This document shows, one piece after another, positions 13,201-23,719 of a DNA stretch of 64,000 nucleotides (position 1 is its first letter; every line of letters begins with the position of its first letter). A model generated the notes under the pieces. That model ran no database searches and was not told the origin of the DNA. It saw nothing but the letters and a program-made list of their open reading frames with translations. The stretch lies in the NCBI GenBank assembly GCA_026260175.1, contig JAKCWW010000447.1, positions 36,356-100,355 on the forward strand, given 5' to 3'. This DNA is from Reticulitermes lucifugus. Its lineage: Eukaryota; Arthropoda; Insecta; Blattodea; Rhinotermitidae. The position numbers were made by a program, and so were the translations under genes.

Positions 13201-13458
13201 CAGAACTAATGAGAAATTGCATGATTTCAGACCACCACGACATAAATGATATCTAGGCTCTTCTGGGATATAACACAGCATAGCGTGGTAATTCAGTACC
13301 GACGTTTTGTGACAAGCTATCAGTCCCATCTTCTTCTTCTTCTTGGGACTGCTTGGCCCTTCAAGATGGGACTGATGGGTTGTCCTGAAACATCGGTACA
13401 GAATTACCACTCTATGCTGCGTAAAATCCCAAGACAGCACAGATCTAATGAGAAACTG
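13201..13458. mobile_element. Foldback element C with flanking direct repeats
   Basis: Arms 13260-13333 and 13363-13433 pair (GGGATATAACACAGCATAGC against GCTGCGTAAAATCCC; AGTCCCATCTT against AAGATGGGACT). A 19-bp direct repeat, CAGAACTAATGAGAAATTG at 13201-13219 and a copy with two changes at 13440-13458, flanks it and looks like a target-site duplication. Confidence 0.7.
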
Positions 13459-13532
13459 ACAGACATGTTTATTTAATGACACTGTCAACTGCTAAGATTA
13501 TGTGTCACAGGTATATGAATGAAATAGAAGTT

Positions 13533-13570
13533 AGTCATTCCACCAGTGCTCCAGTACTGGTGGAATGACT
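13533..13570. repeat. Perfect 15-bp hairpin
   Basis: AGTCATTCCACCAGT and its exact reverse complement separated by 8 bases. Isolated; no U-tract, so not read as a terminator. Confidence 0.75.
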
Positions 13571-14225
13571 GATAGAAGCAAACCAAACACTCTTTAAGAG
13601 AAACTTGTCCCAGTGCCACTTTGTGCACCACAAACCCCAAATTATTATACCTTTCTGCCAGTTACGAGACAACTAAGTGTGTTACCTTCCACAAGACAGT
13701 CCAGTATAAAGTGCAAATTGGGTGCAGCATGATTTCCAGCAATAAGGTTTTTTTTGTCTTATGGTTGCTGCAAACAAATCAGTCTTTTTGGTTCTTGTTT
13801 TCATAATTACACACGAAATTTGTTAATTTTCCGTTTCCATTTCCCCTTCTTGTCCACTCCCCCATGTAAAGACCCTTTTCTCCCAGAATTATGAAACCCA
13901 TCTCCAACTAGTACCAAGCAACTTCTCAAAATTCATCACAAAGGCATGACATTCCTTCCTTTCATTTGCAAAAGGCAAGGCATACCCTACTCCAACACCA
14001 TAATAAAGCAAAACCTGGTTACCTAAGTTTCCACAAGCACCCATTCCTTCTCACAGAATCACAAACAACTGCTAGATAGATGACGGCAAGATTGCTTGGA
14101 ATATATGAATGACAACCACAAATACACAAACACAGCATGTTGACAATGGGTTATCTGATTGTAGGAGCATATTTGAAAGTTGACTGTGTGAACATAAAAA
14201 CCCTTCATAATTAAGGACATAAATA

Positions 14226-14400
14226 AGGGCTGTGCCATAGCTCAGGTGATCAGTCACCAGCCCCTCACCATAGAGGGAGAGGTTCAACCACAGGCCAGTC
14301 CATGTGCGATCTGTGTTAGACAAAGTTGCAGTGGAAGGTTTTTCTCAGTGTACTTTGGCTGTCCCATGTTGGCAACATTCCACCGATGTCACACACTCAA
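14226..14400 (+). mobile_element. tRNA-derived SINE
   Basis: Plus-strand head TGCCATAGCTCAGGTGATCA (A box) and GAGGTTCAACCACAGG (B-box-like), then the body containing TTTTTCTCAGTGTACTTTGG and CATTCCACCGATG. Same family as 43590-43765. Confidence 0.6.
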
Positions 14401-14799
14401 TTACCCATCCATCCCTCCTCACCAATGCTACATAATCTTTGCAACTGACAGCACTGTTATATAAAGGGCTGGTATTTTACTGGTATTTTAAACCAATTTT
14501 TGTAGAAGTTTGACTAAACACTGTTCTGCCACACATCACCCACCTCAGTTTTAACGAACAGCTCCCTCCTTCAAGAGCAGTATTGCCAATTTATACAACA
14601 GAAATAATATTGATAGTACATGTAATACTTTTTTTTGTTCATTTTACAAAGTGTCAATATCTCAGACATAATACCACAGGATGGTGGGATGATTGGTGAA
14701 TGATGAAATCGAAAAGGATCCTGAAGGAAGCACACATGTCCTATCAAGGTACAAGCCAGCAACTGCCTACAGAACTTGTATAAAACCACAAAATACAAA

Positions 14800-14895
14800 T
14801 CAAGATAAGATACACTATCCTGGCCAAGATTTGACCTGGACACCTTCTGAATAACAATCTACAGTATTACTGCTACACCAACTTGCTCAGTCAGT
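14800..14895 (-). mobile_element. tRNA-like SINE head
   Basis: Minus-strand GTTGGTGTAGCAGTAATACT with a B-box-like CCAGGTCAAATCTTGGCC. Related to the fragment near 42655. Confidence 0.45.
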
Positions 14896-15599
14896 GACAC
14901 CAGATGTTTGAAAAAACACACTAATTTCCTTAACTATAGTAAGGTGTCTATAAAGAATAGTTTTTCTTTATAAGTAATGAATAAGTAATAAGGAAATGGA
15001 CACGTAAAATTTTTAATGGTGCCATGTTATGAACATGTCTATTACTAATATGACAGAGTAACACCTACCAAGGCCAATCATTCACAACCATTACACTACA
15101 CCACAATAATGGCAAGTGCTTTTAACATTTACATACAGAATGAGGGCAAGGTTAATAATTCCATTTGTTAAGTTTATTAAAATCATGACTAAGACAAGAT
15201 AACTGTTGTGTGTTTCATTTCATTGATGAATACTGCAGCTTGAGTTACAGCAATCTTTACTTCACTTTCTACTATCTAACAACCCACAATTCTACAGTAA
15301 AATATTTTTGTTCACAGCAAATTGTTGGCTTTCAAAATTTCTTATTGGAAATTTCCTATTTACAGCAACCATTTACTGAACTTCATAACCTAATGCAGCT
15401 ACTACCCAATGGAGACAGCCAAAGTCTGCAAGGTTGCAGGCGGTAACATCTGCACCCCATACCGAAATAAAAAAGTTTAATTCTGAGCAATTTCAACTCT
15501 GACAAAATTCCCAAGGAGAACAGACACTACAATACTAAATCCAACTATTTATGGTTCTGTGGACCTCTACAGTTTTCTTAAAGGCATTAGACCCCCACC

Positions 15600-16207
15600 A
15601 AATCCAACACTCAATGTAGGAACAGGGACAACATTAAGCACACCTCATGTTTCTGACAAGCTATTGGTACTTCAAAACAAAAATTACAAACTTCTGCGAC
15701 ATTTTTTATATTATTCATACCGGGCATTGTCACTGATCAAACACACAATACTCAACCAACAAATGCACTCTTATTATTTTTTTAGATATTATACATTACA
15801 ATCTCTGTAAACAGACCAACATGTTTAGATCCCCTCCTGGGATCATCATCAGGGACTCTTGTGAGAGTATGAATTACACAAACAAAACTAACAATATAAA
15901 CACATGCTAAAAATATAAAATGTATAAAAGATGGTTTGGGTAAGACAGTACTGTCTTACCCATCTGAATGTAAACAAACAACTTCCTGTACACAGTAGAC
16001 CAGGGATCCACCACGAAAGATTGCCTGCAATTTAACCATTGTATTGTGTTGCGGGACATTGTCTGCCATCCATCCCCCCCCCAGGGGGGATGGGGCAGAC
16101 AACGTCCCAGAAGTTTGTAATTTTTGTTATACAGTACCAACAGCTTGTCAGAAATATGATGTGTGCTTAATGTTGTGCCTGTTCCTACAATGAGTGTTGA
16201 ATTCAAC
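15600..16207. mobile_element. Large foldback element E with nested palindromes
   Basis: Arms 15600-15705 and 16101-16207 (about 105 bp, high identity, inverted; shared block AACATTAAGCACAC then TTTCTGACAAGCT). The loop contains a perfect 24-bp palindrome (15938-15961) and a third hairpin abutting the right arm (16052-16110). Possible composite of several insertions. Confidence 0.7.
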
Positions 16208-17996
16208 ACTGTCTCTACGATTAAGTACTCACAGCCAAAACCTAACATCTGCTTTCTCTGCAACTGCATGCTCAGAACAGCACATTATATACCGCACTCA
16301 CCAGTTCTACCTTCCAAGTGTCTGTTACTACCTATCAAACCAATAAAAAAGCTAACAACAAATTTGTCTTGCTAGCAGCCATGTAAAACCACCAATTTAA
16401 AGCTTCTTACATTTTACGCTAACACATCATTTTGCAGGCCATGTGTAGACTGGTAAACGCACAGTGCATACAGTACTTAAGGAAAAACACCCAACCACCA
16501 GCCATAAAGGTTTCAAAGATTTTGATTTTGAGAAGTTCTGTAGCACAGTAATTCCAAAACCATTATTCTTAATTACTATGATTAATAAACTAATGGTAAA
16601 ATAAGTAAATTACTATATTATACCTTTTACAAATTATCACATGTTAATATATAGTTCTGTGATAGGATAAAAATATTCCACAAAACTGTTTGTTACATTT
16701 ACTATGAACAGTATTTGTTATAAAAACACCTGCAATCCACTGCAAAACACTAATGAACAATTAACCTCAAACTGTAGCTGATAACAAAAGACTGCACGTC
16801 CTGTTCACTTCCACATAAACTATTTTTTTTTGACATCCCCTGAAAACCAGTTTTTATGCAACTTCCATTGTAAATTATTTTGTCTTTGGAAGAATGCCCC
16901 TATGAACCACTTCAAGAAGTCATTTCATTAACATTTTCATACAACAAAGTAAAAAAACTTACAAGCATGTTAGAAGTTTATGGACAGACATCTAACCATT
17001 GCAATTATTAGACTTCAAAATTTTAACACTACATGATGATCAATTCCCTCAGTTCTTCGATCACTTCCTGTTCTTGTAAAGCATCAAATATTCTCCTCAG
17101 CACTTTGTTTTAAACACCTTCAGTTTATTTTCATCCATCAGAGCAGAATGGCAAAATCTGCATCCACGGAAGACTACGGAAGTACAGCGAGATCATGTGA
17201 CAGTACACAAGTATCATTCCACTGCTCAGATGGTTGACACACATTCTACTGTCATCAAATCTGGCCACACATATTTGGACTGGTAGTGGCCTCAACAAAC
17301 CAACAGCCCATATACATTACAGTTTCTCTCCAACATCACCCAAATAAGGCACTGAACAGCTACCATGACACACACTCATGAGTTACAAGCCAGCCACCTG
17401 CTGCTATCTAATGTGACTTCAATGTCAGAGCATTATGGCAATTTCAAATCAATTTATCAAAGATATCAAAATCTCATATTCTGTGCAAGGCATCTGAGAA
17501 ATTTGCATAAGTAATGTTAAAGCCTAGGGCAGATTTTTTCATCACCTTCTCTTCAGCGAGCACACTTCAATTTAAGTCTCTTATGTCCAATAAAAAATCT
17601 TGTCCTAATTTAATTACGATCACATCAGTGTTTCTGTTAGGAACTGTAACGTTGTGAAACTTCCCATCTTCCTTGTCACATCAGTCTGCTACATACTCAT
17701 AAACACTCACTCCAAAGTGTATGTCACATGTTACTTCAACACACCAGGTAATATCACAGCACAGCTGCGAGGGTTTGGGATTACAATCAGCCAGCATATA
17801 TCAGCTGGCTCCACAATAGCTGTTCAATGATTCACTGGAGCAATTTTGAACATTAACTGTGATGTGTACACACACTTGGTGTGTAACGGTTGCTACCAGT
17901 CCAAACCTGTGCAACCAAAGCTAATGCAGGCATGATACGCCATTCCTGCCTGAGTGGCTGAACAATTTTTGAGTGGTTCACAAATTACTGTACTGT

Positions 17997-18002
<6 letters not shown>

Positions 18003-18051
<49 letters not shown>
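18003..18051. repeat. (TG)n microsatellite
   Basis: About 24 uninterrupted TG units in the exon 4a to 4b intron, reading as CA on the Tm1 sense strand. CA repeats can bind splicing factors such as hnRNP L in animals; any effect here is unproven. Confidence 0.95.
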
Positions 18052-18053
<2 letters not shown>

Positions 18054-18433
18054 ACTCCAACACCCAACATAATTGCAGACAATAATATATACACAAAATT
18101 TTAAAACATTGATAAAAAAAATTACGTGTCATTGGGATCAATTCAAAACAAACACGAACTCCATTCACATGGGCTATTTAGAACATGGACTCTTCCAGTT
18201 TGTCTCACAAACATATAAGTTGTTCACTTTCTTATAATGGGCAATTTCCTTGTTATCACAAATCACAACTCATTATCTACACAAAACGTACTTGACAAAA
18301 ACAGAATACACTCTGGGCAGAATATATGACCATCACTGGAACATCTCATCACGGTTCAGCACAGCCTCCCTGTAAAAGAACCACCATCACCAAGTGCCAC
18401 TTCCAACGTTGCTGCTGCCACTTCCAGTCTTAC

Positions 18434-18551
18434 CTCTTCATATTTTTTATCTGCCTCCTCGGCTATAAGTTTAGCCTGAGACAGTTGTGCCTCAAGGATA
18501 GCTACACGATCATCTTCCATATTGGTACGGTTCTCCAGTGCCTTCCTTATC
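18434..18551 (-). CDS. Tm1: Tropomyosin alternative exon 4a (non-muscle type)
   Basis: A 118-nt exon completing the split Arg codon and encoding IRKALENRTNMEDDRVAILE onward to [11 protein letters not shown]. The acceptor is TTATAG before GATAAG and the donor is GTAAGA after GAG, phase 0. It covers the same residues (125-164) as exon 4b and shares its EEADKKY end, but the first two-thirds differ. From memory of Drosophila Tm1, this version occurs in cytoskeletal isoforms, usually with the exon 5b type; that pairing is recalled, not shown here. Using 4a and 4b together would add 236 nt and break the frame, so the pair must be mutually exclusive. Confidence 0.94.
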
Positions 18552-21286
18552 CTATAAGCACAATTGGTACTGTTACCAACTATTCTCACACATTACCAGA
18601 CTTTGAATGGTACTTGTATTACACTCATTTATTAGAACAAAGAGGATCAAAACACAACCACCATAAAATCGCCACTTTACTGAAACCCCACATTTTAGTC
18701 ATATAGATTATTATCAGAAGCAACATTAACATAAAGAACTGACTTATTATACTATGTGGGAGGCTCATCTTACTAAACATGTAGGAGGCTCATCTAATTA
18801 TTTACAGTAAAAACAAAACTAAGGCAGCCATACTAATGAACAGTCTTAACAGGATATAGAAGGCACTAAAATTTAATGCAAGAAGAGAAAAGAAAAAACC
18901 CATTGCAAAATCTGAGGTTCTCACACTGGTGTTGTTGAGAATTCATGTCTTCTGGAATGTGACACTGTGTTGCTGGACAGTTAATTCCCGATGTTGACAG
19001 AATGTAGCTCAAGAAGACTACTGGAACCTTGACAATGCACTATGTTCCTTCAAAATGTCCAGAACCACTCACCCAACAACACGTCATACCCCAGAAAACC
19101 TGAAGCCTCAATAAAATCACCATATCTGGCTTATTAATTATAAAAAGCTGGCTCACATAATATCTTCTATCAATAATTATTCACATCAACCCCCACTGAT
19201 ATTGCACCAGTTACATAATTTACCATTACATCAGGTTAAAACAGGATAAAAACAGAATATCATAGACACCCACCAGACTGCAACCTGCCACCACTCCCCA
19301 GTAACTTGCTAATGACACATGGGTGAACATTAGTACAAGAGTCCCAATCTTAGACATGCACATTCTAGGACACTTCAACACTGGGATCTAGTGTGAATCC
19401 CATTTAAGCAGGTACAGTAGGATTCCTTTAATCCAGCACCCACACAATCGAACAGGTTGCAGCCAGCCCCAGGCAATGTGCACTATTCAGTTATTTTTAT
19501 TTCATCATAAAAACGTAGCTTTTTCAGTTACCATAGGCCCAGCCATGAGTTTTCCTTCAGAATGCATTGCTGTAGACCACTTATACAACACCTTTACCAA
19601 CTGCACTAATTTAGGCTCTTTCAATGTCTCTTGGTTGAAAAGGACCTTCAAACTTTCTCAACTGATGCCATTAACTGGTCCTTCTGTTTCTGTGCACCAT
19701 AGACAACAACGTACGACCCAACATTATAGGAAACTATAAACACATTTTGGCTTTTGCCACTTCAAGCCTCCTAATTATTTCAAGTTTCTGAGAAATCATT
19801 AATGTTACGGGTTTCCTCTTGCCAGCAGTACCTTGTTTACTCATCTTGGGATCTTTTGAAGCCATTATAATAGCTCAATGGGCTCTATAAAGTCCAGATA
19901 ACACAAGATAAAGCCCCAGAATCAGTTATCAATGACAACTTATGGTCACGTATCATACATATCCAGTCATGGGACTATTTTCCTCAAAGGGCCTAACTAT
20001 CACGATTTTAAAATTATCAACAGCTGGATTAAAGGAATTTTACTGTACATATACGTTTCTGTGGTGTCCTGTGTGGATACAGGTTTTGCAACGTGTTGAT
20101 CTCCCAACCGAACCATCATACCAAATGCCTAATAGAATAAATTAAACAGAAACCTGTGTACGGTCAATAAAAATTACAGTACAGAATAAAAAACTGAGCA
20201 ATACATTAATACCATTAATAACGTCTTCCAAACTTCATGTACATTACTTCCCTGCGCCCAGATATGTGTGTTTCACTACATCTTCTGACAACTGACAGCA
20301 ACCTCAGTTGGGTATAAAATAAATTTCAACTGTAATAAGATGCATGGTCAATACAACGTAAAGCTCAGTTGAGTATGTTTGTGAAACACAGCTTAATGCC
20401 ACTTACATTTCCCTTGTGGGCCCAAAAGCACAGAGACAACTTTACCTTTGCTGTATCATCAAGTTTCCTTACACTGAGGTAGGCAGGAACCATTCCCAAT
20501 ATACCACATACACTGAATCATGTGTTTACTAATTTATTGCATCAGCAGCTTCACAGACAAGGACGTTATTTACAGCCTCTGAAGACCACATTTAAACAGA
20601 AGTCCCACACCTACTCAACTACTGACAAGAAGGTTTTATATTGTGAGTCAATTATACTTACTGACAAATGCTTATATTTTACAAAGTATATTCTAAAACA
20701 GTAAATTCTTAACTGTGCTACACATGTACTTTTTGAACCTCATCTCCAATCCATGTGGAACATCAACAGAGGTCATATATCCTATGAATTTCAGAATCTT
20801 TCAAGTCCCTCTAGTCTACGTCTGTATCATTTATTACATGTGCTCAAGTCAATGAGGTCTAATTGTCCTTAACCCTCTGACGCTGGAATTAAATGCCCGC
20901 AGTGATCTGCAGAACACAGTAGTTTAAATGGGCTGCATAACAGCAGATGTAAGTATATAACATTCGGCATTTTGAGCATCACATAAATATTACATATATA
21001 TAATATTCAGCGCCAAAGGGTTAACCCTTATAATGCCACATGCGAATTGTACCAGTAGTGGCAGTCATATACTGATATCAAGAAAAAAGCCTGAGCTTTC
21101 TGGTGATAGATATATCAGAAACAATCCTTTGTACAGATATTCAAACTATGTGTACATAATTTTAGGCTTTCGCTTTACAAAGCACAAGTACTCAATACGC
21201 AACAAAACAGCATGTACCTAAATCAGGTTCATATCAGACAGTAACATGACACCCAAACATAAACTAGAATAATGTTAACTACGTAC
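18552..21286 (-). other. Tm1 intron between exons 4a and 3
   Basis: 2.7 kb. Contains the piggyBac-like MITE at 20869-21024. The remainder is AT-rich with no gene recognised. Confidence 0.7.
20869..21024. mobile_element. piggyBac-like MITE with TTAA target duplication
   Basis: TTAA at 20869-20872 and 21021-21024 flank a 148-bp element whose ends are CCCTCTGACGCTG and CAGCGCCAAAGGG, inverted with 11 of 13 matches. TTAA duplication plus CCC ends is the piggyBac signature. No transposase; non-autonomous. Confidence 0.65.
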
Positions 21287-21420
21287 CGCTCAGACTCATC
21301 AGCAGCTTGGGAAGCCTCAGCCAATTTTGCTGTAGCAGTGGCCAATCTCTCCTCTGACCTCTCCAAGTCTTCTTCCAACAGCTGGATGCGACGGTTCAAA
21401 GCAGCAACCTCACTCTCAGC
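21287..21420 (-). CDS. Tm1: Tropomyosin common exon 3 (residues 81-125)
   Basis: A 134-nt exon encoding [20 protein letters not shown] through [12 protein letters not shown], with the last Arg codon split as CG plus one base (phase 2). The acceptor is GTGCAG before GCTGAG and the donor is GTACGT after GAGCG. The length is the classical exon 3 length. It is the junction point of the gene, since long, short and atypical N-termini all enter here in phase 0. It then joins either exon 4 version, both of which complete the Arg codon (CGG or CGA). Protein identity with insect tropomyosin is unambiguous. Confidence 0.96.
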
Positions 21421-22918
21421 CTGCACAGTACAACACATCCATGTCACAGTTACATCACATTAGGCTTCAATAAATCTTGACTATATTTGCAAAACCCCAT
21501 ACATGTTCAGTAACAGTGCATTTACAACCTCTCCAGCCATTCATAAAGTAAAATGTTTACATAATGACACTGAACACTGATGACAAATAGGTGTTCCAAC
21601 ACAGACTCACTTCAAGTTCACCTACTTCATGTCATGCTGAACTTGCAGTGGCCAAATTTTAAAGCAAATAATTCATATATGGGAATCTGAACTAATATTG
21701 CAGGCAAATTCAAGAGAACAATTCTGTCTCTGCAAGTTCCAGATGTGGACAACATAAAGGATGTTATCATCACTTTCATAACATTATCAATGTACTAGTG
21801 TCAGTACCTGTCATGCAACAACATTATACAAGTTTAACTACCAATATGCATTTATTCCAGTAACAGACCACATTCCTACATTTAATCTCATTCGTTCAGA
21901 ACCTGATTCCTATAAATCTCATTACATCAAGAATATGACATGAGGTAAAATACAAGAGCTTTCTAAAATGTGTTATCCTGATTGGTGTAGTGGCTCACTG
22001 CTATAGTACATCTTCAAACCTGCTGACCAGCAGGGGATAACAATGTCAACAACTACACCTACAAACATATAATAAACAAGCATCCATTACCCAGTAACTG
22101 CTACTGCATCCTTAATATTCTGTTACTACACTAGCAATACAAATGGCAGTAATGTTACAATCATAAATCAAAATATTTCTAACACGCAAATGCAAAAAAC
22201 AGACCTTTTCTATCATAAAATCCTATCTTACTGCTAAAAATTTTCTAACTTCCTTTCTATACATGGATACACTGACAAATCTGATAGAATCTGTCATCTA
22301 ATAAAAGTTTCATGTGAAGTTGACTAAAATATGTACAACACATTACACATTCTATCTCATGTTAAAAAAAGAACTTCAACCTTTCCACCTCCATATATTT
22401 TTCTATTCTTCCTCCTGTAAAGCTGATGATTATAATACCCAATCATTTAAAATGAATACCAGGTACAAACAAATGTAAGTACAGATTATTATCCCAGCCC
22501 ATCACTTTTTAATACACAGAATGCTTATCTGCCCACATCCATCACAACTGGATAAAAAAGAGTTCAGACAGCATGTCTGAAGTCATGACATAAGTTTTAA
22601 TTTTAACATCATACATCTCAAGCATCTACTACTGAATGATCAACTGACGTAGTATCATGACCAGATGCTAACTCATCAGTGACCAATTTCCAAATTAAAA
22701 TGTTTGCATCTTTGACCTAACTTGATTCATGGACTAATGCAATGCTGGATATTACACAACAGCAAGATGGTCTGGGTGTAATGCACAAAGTCTGCATTCC
22801 TACTGCAAGGTTTCCATTTCTACAACTCCCATGTTCTCAATTTCATATTTAGGAACTGTAAATTATAAACAATATGCTATTTAGTCCATGGATTAGCATG
22901 CTGGAACCTGCGTGCGCA

Positions 22919-22944
22919 TGCACACACACACACACTCTCTCTCT
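22919..22944. repeat. CA then CT simple repeat
   Basis: Short compound repeat, eight CA units followed by about five CT units. Confidence 0.8.
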
Positions 22945-23719
22945 ATGAAACCTTTGGTGAATCTTAGAAGCTTTCATTCCTTACAAATGCCACAGACCAT
23001 CGTAATAATCTTTTTGACAAGAACTTTGCTCAGGTGCAGATTTTATGTTAAATATTTTCACCATAACCTCTAAATTTCCAACCATCACCTTTTTGTAATT
23101 GCTGACTTATAATAAGTATTTCATACCAAAATTGTGTCACCCTAACCATGTACTTATACTATATTATATGAAATAACCAGAACAGTACACACCAAGCTAC
23201 ACGCATCACGTGTTTCCTATATCTCAGACATGTTTCAGTCACAACCAACCTTCTGGGAGATCCTTTAAATATACTGATAAAAATATATAAGGTTACTCTC
23301 TTTGTATGTACCACATATCAAGAAAAATTTTAAACATTACTTTTTAAATTACAAGCAAACACTGGTTACTAAACTGATTTGTAATCGACAGGTTTTATTA
23401 TGGTTTAATGACTTGATACATACCAAATATATTAACATTACATGTATAAAAACCAAAGTGAGATCAATATTCATTCTCTAACAGAAAGATATTAAAAAAT
23501 CAACAATTAAAAAGACAAAACAATGTACGTAGAACGTAACATTGAGGCGCATTCAGGTAACCGTTGCTGTGCAAAAGTAATAAGTATTACATATTCTGAG
23601 TGTGTGTCTGTAGCCCTAGTTATCCAGCATGCAAAGGGCATGCGCCATATTATATTGTCATCTGTGGCCTGTAGCTCTACCACACCTATTTTTCCACATT
23701 ATCTCACAAACCCCTTCAA

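Larger units (their letters stand above)
10653..18433 (-). other. Tm1 intron between exons 4b and 4a
   Basis: 7.8 kb, packed with foldback elements (11421-11640, 12126-12321, 13220-13439, 13533-13570, 15600-16207), SINE pieces (11757, 14226, 14800) and a TG microsatellite (18003-18051). The stretch 16400-17990 shows nothing recognisable. Confidence 0.7.

Noticed and set aside
13078-13488. 136-codon minus-strand frame with a KKKKK run, and a plus-strand partner
   Set aside because: Both are readings of the foldback element C arms, hence their similarity to each other.
18003-18051. Repeat arrays considered as CRISPR
   Set aside because: Simple dinucleotide repeats in a eukaryotic intron; no spaced repeats anywhere in the window.
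17893-18168. Open frame with a His-Thr repeat
   Set aside because: Translation of the TG/CA microsatellite.
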